Shown here: positions 46,901-59,211 of the stretch, one piece after another
How positions within the stretch are numbered: position 1 is the first letter of the stretch
Layout: each line of letters begins with the position of its first letter
Assembly (NCBI RefSeq): GCF_008831285.2
Contig: NC_037468.1
Span: 40,001 to 102,000 of the forward strand
Origin: Nymphaea colorata
Lineage: Eukaryota; Streptophyta; Magnoliopsida; Nymphaeales; Nymphaeaceae
Length of the DNA: 62,000 bases
Reading direction: 5' to 3'
Position numbers and translations under genes: made by a program
The notes under the pieces: model-generated
What the model saw: only the letters and a program-made list of their open reading frames with translations
The model's database searches: none
Told to the model about the DNA's origin: nothing

Positions 46901-49900
46901 GTAAGGTCAGTCCTGACTGTGAAATACAGTCTTGACCAGAAGAATCAGTCCTGATCAGATAGTCTTGATCTTTTTGGTAAGGTTAGTCCTGACTGTGAAA
47001 GACAGTCTTGACCTTTTTGATAAGGTGAGTACTGATGACATACAAATGAGTCTTGTATGGTCAGGTGAGTACTAATGGCATACAATTGCAATTGGTCCTG
47101 TCCTTCCATAATCAGTCCTGACCTTTCAAGACAGTCTTGACCAGAAGAATCAGTCCTGACCTTTCAAGACAGTCTTGACCTTTTTGGTAAGGTCAGTCCT
47201 GACCTTGAAAGACAGTCTTGACCAGAAGAATCAGTCCTGATCAGATAGTCTTGATCTTTTTGGTAAGGTTAGTCCTGACTTTGAAAGACAGTCTTGACCT
47301 TTTTGATAAGGTCAGTACTGATTTCAAGACAGTCTTGACCTTTCCATTTTTGGTCAGGTGAGTACTAATGGCATACAATTGCAATTGGTCCTGTCCTTCC
47401 ATCAAAAGTCCTGACCTTTCAAGACAGTCTTGACCTTTTTGGTAAGGTCAGTCCTGACTGTGAAATACAGTCTTGACCAGAAGAATCAGTCCTGATCTTT
47501 CAAGATAGTCTTGATCTTTTTGGTAAGGTCAGTCCTGACTGTGAAATACAGTATTGACCTTTTTGATAAGGTGAGTACTGATGACATACAAATGAGTCTT
47601 GATGGTCATTCCTCAATCATTCTCATTAGTCCTGACCTTTCAGAGTCTTGACCTTTCCATTTTTGGTCAGGTGAGTACTAATGGCATACAATTGCAATTG
47701 GTCCTGTCCTTCCATCAAAAGTCCTGACCTTTCAAGACAGTCTTGACCTTTTTGGTAAGGTCAGTCCTGACTGTGAAAGACAGTCTTGACCTTTTTGATA
47801 AGGTGAGTACTAATGGCATACAATTGCAATTGGTCCTGTCCTTCCATAATCAGTCCTGACCTTTCAAGAAGAATGAGTCCTGACCTTTCAAGACAGTCTT
47901 GACCTTTTTGGTCAGGTGAGTACTAATGGCATACAATTGCAATTGGTCCTGTCCTTCCATCAAAAGTCCTGACCTTTCAAGACAGTCTTGATCTTTTTGG
48001 TAAGGTCAGTCCTGACTGTGAAAGACAGTATTGACCAGAAGAATCAGTCCTGATCAGATAGTCTTGATCTTTTTGGTAAGGTTAGTCCTGACTTTGAAAG
48101 ACAGTCTTGACCTTTTTGATAAGGTGAGTACTGATGACATACAAATGAGTCTTGTATGGTCAGGTGAGGACTAATGGCATACAATTGCAATTGGTCCTGT
48201 CCTTCCATAATCAGTCCTGACCTTTCAAGACAGTCTTGACCTTTCAAGAAGAATCAGTCCTGACCTTTCAAGACAGTCTTGACCTTTTTGGTAAGGTTAG
48301 TCCTGACTGTGAAATACAGTCTTGACCTTTTTGATAAGGTCAGTCCTGACTGTGAAATACAGTCTTGACCAGAAGAATCAGTCCTGATCAGATAGTCTTG
48401 ATCTTTTTGGTAAGGTTAGTCCTGACTTTGAAAGACAGTCTTGACCTTTTTGATAAGGTGAGTACTGATGACATACAAATGAGTCTTGACCTTTCAAAAC
48501 AGTCTTCATCTGTTTGGTATGGTGAGTACTGATGACATACAAATGAGTCTTGATGGTCATTCCTCAATCATTCTCATTAGTCCTGACCTTTCAGAGTCTT
48601 GACCTTTCCAGACAGTCCTGACCTGTTTTGGTATGGTGAGTACTAATGACATTGGTTTGTACAGTGAGTACTAATGGCATTTGTTTGTCAAGTGAGTACT
48701 AATGGCATTTGTTTGTCAAGTGAGAGACATACAATTTGTTGTCAAGTGAGTACTAATGGCATACAATTGCAATGAGTCCTGACCTTTCAAAAGAGTCCTG
48801 TATGGAATCTGACTTTTCCTCAATCATTCTCATTAGTCCTGACCTTTCAGAGTCCTGACCTTTCAAAAGAGTCTTCACCTTTCAAGAAGAATGAGTCCTG
48901 ACCTTTCAAGACAGTCTTGACCTTTCCATTTTTGGTCAGGTGAGTACTAATGGCATACAATTGCAATTGGTCCTGTCCTTCCATCAAAAGTCCTGACCTT
49001 TCAAGACAGTCTTGATCTTTTTGGTAAGGTCAGTCCTGACTGTGAAATACAGTCTTGACCAGAAGAATCAGTCCTGATCTTTCAAGATAGTCTTGATCTT
49101 TTTGGTAAGGTTAGTCCTGACTTTGAAAGACAGTCTTGACCTTTTTGATAAGGTGAGTACTGATGACATACAAATGAGTCTTGTATGGTCAGGTGAGTAC
49201 TAATGGCATACAATTGCAATTGGTCCTGTCCTTCCATAATCAGTCCTGACCTTTCAAGACAGTCTTGACCTTTCCAGAAGAATCAGTCCTGACCTTTCAA
49301 GACAGTCTTGACCTTTTTGGTAAGGTCAGTCCTGACTGTGAAAGACAGTCTTGACCAGAAGAATCAGTCCTGATCAGATAGTCTTGATCTTTTTGGTAAG
49401 GTTAGTCCTGACTTTGAAAGACAGTCTTGACCTTTTTGATAAGGTGAGTACTGATGACATACAAATGAGTCTTGACCTTCCTGACCTTTCCAGAGAGTCC
49501 TTCCATAATTGTGCAATTATGGAAGGCATACAATTTGTTGTATGGTCAACACTAATGACATTTGTTTGTACAGTGAGTACTAATGGCATTTTGTTTGTAC
49601 AGTGAGTACTAATGGCATATGGAAAGTACTAATGGCATTTTGTTGTCAAGTGAGAGACATACAATTTGTTGTCAAGTGAGTACTAATGGCATTTTGTTGT
49701 CAAGTGAGTACTAATGGCATTTGTTTGTCAAGTGAGTACTAATGGCATACAATTGTCATGAGTCCTGACCTTTCAAAAGGGTCCTGTCCTTTTAAGAAGA
49801 AGAAGTTCTGATCTTTCAAGACAGTCTTGATCTTTTTGGTAAGGTTAGTCCTGACTGTGAAATACAGTATTGACCTTTTTGATAAGGTGAGTTCTGACTT

Positions 49901-50940
49901 TTCCTCAATCATTCTCATTAGTCCTGACCTTTCAGAGTCCTGACCTTTCAAAAGAGTCCTGACCTTTCAAGAAGAATGAGTCCTGACCTTTCAAGACAGT
50001 CTTGACCTTTCAAAAATGGTGAGTACTCATTGTTGATGGAAAATGGCATTTGTTTGTCAAGTGAGTACTAATGGCATTTGTTTGTCAAGTGAGTACTAAT
50101 GGCATTTGTTTGTCAAGTGAGTACTAATGGCATTTGTTTGTCAAGTGAGTACTAATGGCATACAATTGTCATGAGTCCTGACCTTTCAAAAGGGTCCTGT
50201 CCTTTTAAGAAGAAGAAGTTCTGATCTTTCAAGACAGTCTTGATCTTTTTGGTAAGGTTAGTCCTGACTTTGAAAGACAGTCTTGACCTTTTTGATAAGG
50301 TGAGTTCTGACTTTTCCTCAATCATTCTCATTAGTCCTGACCTTTCAGAGTCCTGACCTTTCAAAAGGGTCCTGTCCTTCCATAATCATTCCTCAATCAT
50401 TCTCATTAGTCCTGACCTTTCCAGAGAGTCCTGACCTTTCAAGAAGAATGAGTCCTGACCTTTCAAGACAGTCTTGACCTTTCAAAAATGGTGAGTACTC
50501 ATTGTTGATGGAAAATGGCATTTGTTTGTCAAGTGAGTACTAATGGCATTTGTTTGTCAAGTGAGTACTAATGGCATTTGTTTGTCAAGTGAGTACTAAT
50601 GGCATTTGTTTGTCAAGTGAGTACTAATGGCATACAATTGTCATGAGTCCTGACCTTTCAAAAGGGTCCTGTCCTTTTAAGAAGAAGAAGTTCTGATCTT
50701 TCAAGACAGTCTTGATCTTTTTGGTAAGGTTAGTCCTGACTTTGAAAGACAGTCTTGACCTTTTTGATAAGGTGAGTTCTGACTTTTCCTCAATCATTCT
50801 CATTAGTCCTGACCTTTCAGAGTCCTGACCTTTCAAAAGGGTCCTGTCCTTCCATAATCATTCCTCAATCATTCTCATTAGTCCTGACCTTTCCAGAGAA
50901 TCCTGACCTTTCCATAATTGCCTTTCTTTTCCATAACCTT
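43930..50940 (-). repeat. Minus-oriented repeat array R5a (7 kb)
   Basis: The largest array. Complement modules recur in higher-order blocks of several hundred bp (compare 44800-44990, 46870-47070, 47930-48170 and 49010-49220). Toward the right end, a 472-bp unit is tandem: 50021-50492 and the following copy, each holding the same 213-bp open frame (50152-50364 and 50624-50836), with a third copy 413 bp earlier (49739-49951). Confidence 0.9.
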
Positions 50941-51510
50941 TCCATTAATGATACTGAAGGTCACTGATTCAGGTCAGACAAATCCTGAAAAGTGCTGACC
51001 CTGACCAGAAAGGAAAGTTTGTCATTGTATGCCTGGAAAAGACAGGAGAAATTGCAATTCTTGATAAAGGAAAGGATAAATTCTAGAAAGGTGAGGACTC
51101 TCTGGAAAGGTCAGGACTAATGAGAATGATTGAGGAATGATTATGGAAGGACAGGACCCTTTTGAAAGGTCAGGACTCTGAAAGGTCAGGACTAATGAGA
51201 ATGATTGAGGAAAAGTCAGAACTCACCTTATCAAAAAGGTCAAGACTGTCTTTCAAAGTCAGGACTAACCTTACCAAAAAGATCAAGACTGTCTTGAAAG
51301 ATCAGAACTTCTTCTTCTTAAAAGGACAGGACCCTTTTGAAAGGTCAGGACTCATGACAATTGTATGCCATTAGTACTCACTTGACAAACAAATGCCATT
51401 AGTACTCACTTGACAAACAAATGCCATTAGTACTCACTTGACAAACAAATGCCATTAGTACTCACTTGACAAACAAATGCCATTTTCCATCAACAATGAG
51501 TACTCACCAT
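50488..51510. repeat. Long inverted repeat (412-bp arms, 199-bp spacer)
   Basis: 50488-50899 is the reverse complement of 51099-51510, and both arms include the same 70-codon frame with identical translation (50624-50836 minus; 51162-51374 plus). The spacer 50900-51098 holds the core segment. Such a near-perfect palindrome could extrude as a cruciform or act as a recombination substrate. Confidence 0.85.
50940..51003. repeat. Central core between opposing arrays (copy in E2)
   Basis: Near-identical to 24363-24425: shares CTGAAGGTCACTGATTCAGG and ACAAATCCTGAAAAGTGCT. Occupies the switch point between minus- and plus-oriented arrays. Confidence 0.75.
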
Positions 51511-51790
51511 ACCAAGAAAGGTGAGGACTTTCCGGTCAGGACTCATTCTTCTTGAAAGGTCAGGACTCATTGCAATTGTATGCCATTAGTACTCACTTGA
51601 CAACAAATTGTATGTCTCTCACTTGACAAACAAATGCCATTAGTACTTTCCATATGCCATTAGTACTCACTGTACAAACAAAATGCCATTACCAAGAAGA
51701 TGCCATTTTCCATCAAAATGAGTGCTGACTCTCACATGAATAACAAAAAAGGACAATTGTATGCCATTCATGCTGACCCTGACCAAAGAG
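51085..51790 (+). repeat. Plus-oriented repeat array R5b
   Basis: Begins as the right arm of the long inverted repeat, includes four tandem 28-bp units (51366-51480), and ends with ACTCTCACATGAATAAC and TATGCCATTCATGCTGACC before the E2 right terminus. Confidence 0.9.
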
Positions 51791-51822
51791 TTCATATCTT
51801 TGTCTGAGATAAGCGCACTCGC

Positions 51823-53740
51823 AAAGCTCACATGCTTTGCGAGTGATTGCACAAAGAACTCGCAAAGCGAATCGACAAAGCACTCGCAAAGCGAAGCGTG
51901 AGGGTCGCTGGGGGCTTTGCTCGTGACATGACGTTGGGCTACGCTTTGAATTGCATTAGGGCTTTGCTTATCAAAATGACATGACGTTGCTTCCTTTACG
52001 AATTCCTTTCAGAGTCAAAGCACGCACTCGCAAAGCGAATCGACAAAGCACTCGCAAAGCGTAGGGCTTTGCTCGTGACGTGACGTGACGTTCCCTAACG
52101 CATCCTTGAAAGTTGCGAGTGCTTTGACAAGAGCAAATAGCCCCTTCTCCACTTGACTCCATAAGTACGTCGACATCTTAACTTTTTGATAGGGGGCTTG
52201 ACAGGCTTCGTTACAACAGTTGGATGGTAGACGCGGAGCGCCTTGCCTCGGTGAAGATGTCGATCTCGTTTTTCACGAGTGACTCAGTTCACCTATAGTA
52301 GTCATAGGATTTGTCTATTACCTACATTCATAAAAGCCTAATCGAGTGTGAACAAAAGACTGCACCGTACTGGCTCACCGGCTATCACCGAGTGGCTTGC
52401 AAAAGTATCCGACATGTATAAGGTGTGGCGTTCTCAAGTAGTTTGATTGGATTATAGTAAACTGCCGCTTGCCCCTATTCCCAACTTGAATGTCATCAAA
52501 AATCAAAGCCCATTCCCTCTGTGGGTTATGTACAGCCACTATGCTGTGCCTGCCTTATATCAACTTCACACCCACCCTGTGTGAGCCTACAAATTAGTTA
52601 TCAATAGTCAAAGAAAGAAGCTCAAAGACTTTTCCCATCCGAGAACCTAGAGAACTGAGTGCTATTGAGACCATGATTCCTCAATGGCCCTCTACCGTAG
52701 TATAGGAAGCAAAAGGCATCACACCCCCCATTCCATGAGTAGCCACAGTGTCAGCTTTAACGCAACTCAACGGTATGAAAGACAGAAAGAAGACGTTCAA
52801 GCTTTGAGACATTTCTCATCGTTGAAAGTCAAGGGTCATGTCGACTTGCTTTTGACTGTGAAAATGAGACCTCGCTTCTGCTCCCCATAGGCAAGATAGA
52901 GGGAGTGAAGTCATGCTCTTAGCTACCTTCCTCCGCCTATCGCTGACGCTTGCTTTGCTTTTCTTTGTTAACTGAGAAAACTGACACTGACTGATTCACT
53001 GACTCACTGACTCACTCACTGACTCCATCCACTGTACTCCATCGACTGCCATTCTCTCTCCTCCCTCACACGATGCATCCCCGCTCTGACGCTAGCGCTA
53101 GCCCTGCTGCAACGAGGAATGCATTGATTGACTGACTAATCATCAAGTTCTAATATCCGTTCGGAAGTGAGAGAAGTCCTTGAAGAAGTAGTACTTTCAT
53201 CGGTAGGTCTGCCTGCAAGCCTGTTTGATAAGTGAAGTCAACGAGTTCCTGTTGGTTGAGTGAACGAGTATAATGAAGGAGGCCTCGGTTTTTTACCTTT
53301 TCTCGGACAGTAGTTGACCTTTTAGCCTGAGAGTCAGTCCTCTCATGGAAGCCGTCGATTCCACCCCTATCTCCTCTTATTACTGACATTCTGTCTCTTG
53401 CTGATAGGAACCCAGGAGGCACTCATTCTAAAGGTTTCGAATCAGCAGGACAAAGTCGACGCTGTTGGCAGAGACTTTTCTTGCGCATGTGCCTGCACCA
53501 TATCAGGAATCTTGAGCGGTCATCCATTCACCGCGAATGCCTTTTGGTGCAATTTCCCCATCCTTTTGGGGTGCCGGAGACAACTGAACCGGAGTCGACG
53601 CATGCAGTGAGGCGAATCACCTGGTCACCGATCTTCGAGGGTTCGGGGAATTGAGGAGATGAACAGGGCAGCTTTGATTGCTGAAAGATTCAACCACTGA
53701 TATGCGCTTATTGAAGCTCCCATGGCGGCTACTCACCAAG
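51823..53740. other. Spacer with border-motif copies
   Basis: 51823-52130 contains many copies of CACTCGCAAAGCGAATCG / GCTTTGCGAGTG and CGTGACGTGACG words, the border family. After 52140 no gene is recognisable. Confidence 0.5.
52980..53031. repeat. GACT/CACT tetranucleotide tract
   Basis: Iterations of CTGACTCACTGA type (ACTGACTCACTGACTCACTC). A simple-sequence tract in spacer. Confidence 0.75.
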
Positions 53741-53749
53741 CCAGAGTCG

Positions 53750-53980
53750 ATATGATTGGATCGCTCGAGGTACCTAAGGGATAGGCATTTTTGGGATGTC
53801 CAGGAGGTACCTGCGGATTCTATGCCATGGAAGCTGATCCTCCATTGCAGGTCTTCTGTAGCAGGGGTGATCATGAGGAGCCTGGGTAAGGGGGCTAGTA
53901 CGAGCTTTTGGTTCGATCCATGGTTGAAGGGTGGTCGGATCATCAATAGAGCAGGCTGGGATCTGCTGGCCTCTTGGGGC
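53750..53980 (+). pseudogene. LINE-type reverse transcriptase remnant
   Basis: The plus-strand frame 53756-54052 reads SMPWKLILHCRS, then SLGKGASTSFWFDPWLKGG and RIINRAGWDLLASWG. The G-x-G-x-x-x-x-FWFDPW block is the same hallmark as in the LINE remnant at 6441-7740, but the sequence differs, so it derives from another insertion. Catalytic RT core and later domains are absent. Confidence 0.75.
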
Positions 53981-54304
53981 AGACCACGGACGATGGTGAG
54001 GGACTTCATCAAGGATGGGGCCTGGTCACTGCCACCTCCTCCTACTGCTTAAATGGCTGGCATTTGGAGGGAGATTCAGGAGCTGGAGGGTCTGGAGGAG
54101 TGCACTGCCTAAAGCCCAACTTCTTCAATGCTCGGCTCATCAGCTGGGGAACCACCTCATGGAAGGCGTGGATCCAGACGTCCCGTGCAAAACGCCTAGA
54201 CCCTAAGCCGACGTCGGACTCCCTCTCGTGCTTGCCGACCGCATACGGTCTCCAAACCACCTGTCCAAACAAGAAGAATGATCGCATATGGAAAGGAAAA
54301 GAGG

Positions 54305-54567
54305 AGCATAGAAGGAATACCTGATCAAAGCACTCGCAAAGCGAAGCAAGCTTTGCGAGTGCTTTGTCACTCGCAAAGCTTCGCTTAAGGGCTTTTTTAG
54401 TCAATCATGCATGCGTTGGCTTTGAAAGCTTTTTGAAAGCACTCAACGTCACGAGCAAAGCCCCCAGCGTCACGTCACGAGCAAAGCCCTCTTTTTTCGC
54501 TTTGCGAGTGCTTTGTGCAATTTAAAGATAAAGGTCAGCGCACAACTATAGGCAGAGCCAAAGCTTT
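54305..54567. other. Spacer with dense border motifs
   Basis: CACTCGCAAAGCGAAGCAAG, GCTTTGCGAGTGCTTTG and CACGTCACGAGC words fill the segment leading to the terminus at 54568. The inverted pair at about 54329-54376 (CACTCGCAAAGCGAAGC / GCTTTGCGAGTGC) could form a hairpin. Confidence 0.6.
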
Positions 54568-54802
54568 GCGAGTGTGCTTATGATTTGTGGAAACACTAAT
54601 GGCAATTGTATGCCATTAGTGTCCATAATTGCAATTAGATGCCATTAATGCTGACCATACAACAAATTGTATGCCATTAGTGCTGACCATATCACAAATT
54701 GCAATGAGATGCCATTATCCATCAACCAATGCCATTAGTGTTTCATTGAAGATCAATGACAATTCCAATGACCATCCATTCTCTTCTTTAAGAAAGCACT
54801 CC
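54568..54802 (-). mobile_element. Mini version of the compound repeat element (235 bp)
   Basis: The left end is GCGAGTGTGCTTATGATTTG (the right terminus of E1, inverted). The right end, 54729-54802, is the inverted counterpart of the E1/E2 left terminus (CATTGAAGATCAATGACAAT, ATGACCATCCATTC, AAAGCACTCC). The interior holds only about 130 bp of CATTAGTGCTGACCATA modules and no long array. It is thus the two ends brought together in the orientation opposite to E1. The right end is slightly degraded. Confidence 0.45.
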
Positions 54803-56260
54803 TTTCAATCTGATCTTGAAGGAAAATGGAATTGTTGAAGCTTCTGAAGGTCAGATAAGTCAGATAAGGCCAGAGCAAAGTCAGCAAAGCCTTCTTTTGA
54901 AGCTTTTTGTCAGAGTCAGCACTAATGGCATACAATTGCAATTTTGGTATGGTCAGCACTTGTCAGGATTTGTCTGACCTGAATCAGTGACCTTCCGGTC
55001 AGGACTCATTTCTTGAAAGGTGAGGACTGTTTTGAAAGGTCAGGACTAATGAGAATGATTGAGGAATGACCATCAAGACTCATTTGTATGTCATCAGTAC
55101 TCACCTTATCAAAAAGGTCAAGACTGTCTTTCAAAGTCAGGACTAACCTTACCAAAAAGATCAAGACTATCTGATCAGGACTGATTCTTCTGGTCAAGAC
55201 TGTCTTTCACAGTCAGGACTGACCTTACCAAAAAGGTCAAGACTGTCTTGAAAGGTCAGGACTGATTTTTCTTGAAAGGTCAAGACTGTCTTGAAATCAG
55301 TACTGACCTTTTTTGAAAGATCAAGACTATCTTGAAAGATCAGGACTGATTCTTCTGGTCAAGACTGTCTTTCACAGTCAGGACTAACCTGACCAAAAAG
55401 GTCAAGACTGTCTTGAAAGGTCAGGACTGATTCTTCTGGAAAGGTCAAGACTGTCTTGAAAGGTCAGGACTGATTATGGAAGGACAGGACCAATTGCAAT
55501 TGTATGCCATTAGTACTCACCTGACCATAAAAGACTCATTTGTATGTCATCAGTACTCACCTTATCAAAAAGGTCAAGACTGTCTTTCACAGTCAGGACT
55601 GACCTTACCAAAAAGATCAAGACTATCTGATCAGGACTGATTCTTCTGGTCAAGACTGTCTTTCACAGTCAGGACTGACCTTACCAAAAAGATCAAGACT
55701 GTCTTGAAAGGTCAGGACTTTTGATGGAAGGACAGGACCAATTGCAATTGTATGCCATTAGTACTCACCTGACCAAAAATGGAAAGGTCAAGACTGTCTT
55801 GAAAGGTCAGGACTCATTCTTCTTGAAAGGTCAGGACTCCTTATGGAAGGACAGGACCCTTTTGAAAGGTCAGGACTCATGACAATTGTATGCCATTAGT
55901 ACTCACTTGACAAACAAATGCCATTAGTACTCACTTGACAACAAAATGCCATTAGTACTCACTTGACAACAAAATGCCATTAGTACTCACTTGACAAACA
56001 AATGCCATTAGTACTCACTTGACAAACAAATGCCATTAGTACTCACTGTGCAAACAAATGCCATTAGTACTTTCCATATGCCATTAGTACTCACTGTACA
56101 AACAAATGTCATTAGCCATACCAAAATCCATCCAAATTGGTTGATGGATAATGGCATCTCATTGCAATTTGTGATATGGTCAGCACTAATGGCATACAAT
56201 TTGTTGTATGCCATTAGTGTTCACAAAAAGAATGAAGATCAATGACAATTGTCCATCAAT
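54803..56260 (+). repeat. Repeat array R6 (plus orientation)
   Basis: Opens with a linker also found at 10590-10620 and 11230-11290 (CAGATAAGTCAGATAAGGCC). Next comes a degraded inverted core at about 54950-55000, then modules as in R2b, including six tandem 28-bp-type units at about 55890-56060. It fades out with GTATGCCATTAGTGTTCAC near 56220. Confidence 0.88.
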
Positions 56261-58900
56261 ATGAGTTCCCTTCTTGTCTGATAGTGAATTTTGTCTTGAG
56301 AAGCCCTACGCTTTGCGAGTGCGTGCTTTGTGCAAAGCCCTACGCTTTGCGAGTGCTTTGTGGGCTTTGCTCATCAATTGACGTAGGGGGAAGTTTCCAA
56401 AATTAGCTATGTATTCAGCTGGCTACGGACTCGGCTAACGAGAAAGGCGGCTAGAAATGGTTATCTAGACCGGAGGCACATCGGCGGCTAACTCGCCCAT
56501 GTATGGTTTACTGTCCCTCCCTTCGGTACGGACGCATCCAATGCCGGATGGATTTTCTTCAAGCGATGAACTTCCCTTTCCCAAGTCCTATGTTCGATAG
56601 ATGCGTCAATCTTTCTTTCAGAACCTCCGTTTCGTCGTTATGACTCCAATCCGTGTCTGGTCGGTCCACTGAATGAACGACTTGCCTTGTTTTGATCGAT
56701 GGTTCACCGCCCGGGCGAAAAAACCAACGAATTCCAGGGGCGGCCCGCGGTCGAGAGCATCAGCCCTCTCCAACTCGAGTTGTTATCCCTCCCCCGACGG
56801 TGGAACCAGATGAGGTTTTGGAGACGGGGGATCTTTTGCTTTTTCCCAGGACTTGAGTAGAAACCAGCAGTAGCGATGGATTCGGGCAAGTCTCGATAGC
56901 CAGATAGCAGAAGTTCCATCGTTCCTCATTCACGTATATAGATGATAGCAAGCTATCTTTATGGTTCTACGCAGATGCCTTTCCCTGGCGGGACATCTCT
57001 GATTCCGGGGAAGGATGAGAGGAGAAAGGATGGAAAGGCGGATCTTGATTGCAATCGAATGACTCCGCCCTACTCGTCTGATTTTCCATCGACTCACCGA
57101 CTCCCTCCCCTACTGTCGTTCTGTTTTCCTCGTGGGTAAGGGGACTGAATGGAGGGATCCCGACCCGAGGGTTCAAGCTATTCATGTAGAGGTGGGATGG
57201 AGAGAAGGTGGAACTAGCACGGGCAAGAATCACCGGGAGAGGGTTTTTCGAGAGTCTTTCCCCCTCCCCCGGTCGAGGGGCTCCGCCCAAGATATTGAAG
57301 AACCTGTCCCAGACCCTCTCTCTAGTAGGTTACTCCTTTTCTAGTTAGACCTTCTGCTAATCATCCCCTAATGCCTCCTTTTCCTCTAAACCAGATGCCG
57401 AATCGGGGGAAGAAGCAAAATCAGAAGAAGTAGGACTATCTATCCAACATAGACTCCTATAATTGAGGGATAGATAGTCTTTTGGATAGGCGATGCTTGA
57501 AGTTCATCTGTTTCAACGTTCATTAGCCGGGCGGGGATGGAACAAAATCATTCTTTGTCGAAGTCCTTTTAATGACGGGAAGAAAACTGGATTGGGCGGT
57601 ACGAGAAGAAGAGGTTCCACTGCGGATGCTGCCGACCGAACAACCACTCTGGAGTATCCTTTCCCCGGTGGCGGGTGCTCCACCATGGATCGTGCTTCCA
57701 CTATTGATCGTGCATCGATCGAATGACCAACATCAGATGAAAAGGGAGGCCTGGTTAGGGGCATTCGGAGGCCCCGGATTCGGAAGGCAGGAGGAGTGAA
57801 AGCTTCGGGCGGGGGATGCATATATTAGCATTAGCAGGTTCCTCCGAAGGTTCTGAAATGGATCAAATGAGGTTCCTATCCCACATATATCAAGAGGTTT
57901 GAAACACAAAGATGACACTAACAAAGGAACACAGACACCAATCAGACAAATTACACCATGAAATCAAAGAGAAAAAGGTTCCTATCCCACATAATGAGCA
58001 GGTTCCTCGTTCTGAAATTGATCAAATGTTGGTAACTCGACCAGGAAGATAGGCGGCCCTGCCGGAAGTAGCAAGTCCAAAAGCGTACGATCCGCTTTTG
58101 ACCTTTATCGCGCCTGAACCTTGCCTGATGATCGCGATCATCCCTCATCACTTCCACCAGCGTATTCCATTCCAGCAGACGAGACGATCGATCTTCTTCC
58201 TTGAACCACTAGGGGATCTCCCCCCCCTATCTGTCGAGGTCAGGCATCGAATAGAGAATCGGCGGACTCCACTAGGGATCGAGCGGGTGAATGATTTTGT
58301 CCTCCGCCGGGATCGGTTTCTCCCTTCGCGTTGTGGGGTGGGAGCCATATCGGATCATCCTTTCTTGAAGAACCTTTCCTTTTCGACATTTCGGTAGGAG
58401 ATTGGTCCCTCCCAACCTCATCTTGGGCTGGTCACCCAACTGCTGAAGCAGGTTTGAGTCTTCCTTCATTCCGAGGGGCGGGGGGCGTGCACTCCCCTAC
58501 TCCTTTGATAGTTTGTCGAGCACTCCTGGAACCACCAGGCAGCACCACTGACCAATAGGTGGTTGGTTATAGGTGGGGCAGGTGGGAAAGAAGTTTGGGG
58601 AACGGCAGAGAGAACGATCAGCAAATGGATGGAAGAAGAAGATGCTTGAGGGGGAGGGTTCCAACAGACAGCCTTTGGAGAGAGGCACACGGGACTACAA
58701 GCTCGATTCAAAGGTGGTCCATCCATGACTCCCCTGGATGAGATCATGCATTCACCTCGTTATTCGCTCACCCACGATCCCCAAACCCCGGAATGGAAGG
58801 GCCACACGGATCCATCTACCCATGACTCTCCATTCCGCAACCCCGATGTCTCCGTTTCCTCCTCCATGGCCTTCTGTCCGTCTCTGATTCGGAGGAAAAG

Positions 58901-58955
58901 GTCGTTGAGAGGCTGATCAGAGAGAATAGGTGGTGTAGCGGTTTCTTGTCTCAAA
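58901..58955 (+). repeat. 55-bp direct repeat, copy 1
   Basis: Segment starting GTCGTTGAGAGGCTGATCAG and ending TTCTTGTCTCAAA. An identical copy is at 59157-59211. Confidence 0.9.
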
Positions 58956-59156
58956 CAGGCCTCTGACCGGAAATCGTTTGTCCACGAACTGTCGTTAGTT
59001 GCTCTATTCCTTAGCAGCTACATTCCTGAGAAGGCACTTTGCTAAGCCACTGTCAAAGCGACAAGCCATAAGCAAGAGTCAAATCCCTAGAGTGTCTATA
59101 AGCCCTGGGTACTTGAAGTACTATCAAAGTAGCGTAACGAAGGTCTTCTTCTTAAT

Positions 59157-59211
59157 GTCGTTGAGAGGCTGATCAGAGAGAATAGGTGGTGTAGCGGTTT
59201 CTTGTCTCAAA
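59157..59211 (+). repeat. 55-bp direct repeat, copy 2
   Basis: Identical to 58901-58955, same orientation, 256 bp apart. A plausible substrate for rare intramolecular recombination. Confidence 0.9.

Larger units (their letters stand above)
43856..51822. mobile_element. Compound repeat element E2 with TIR-like ends (8.0 kb)
   Basis: The left end is GCGAGTGCTTTCTGAAAG, sharing about 70 bp with the left end of E1 (22247-22320). The right end reads GAGATAAGCGCACTCGC at 51806-51822, resembling the ATAAGCACACTCGC terminus of array R2b. In order: left terminus, long minus-oriented array (43930-50940), core (50940-51003), shorter plus-oriented array (51085-51790), right terminus. This is the same order as E1, with very different arm lengths. 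No protein-coding capacity beyond short repeat-derived frames and no clear target duplication. Confidence 0.5.
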
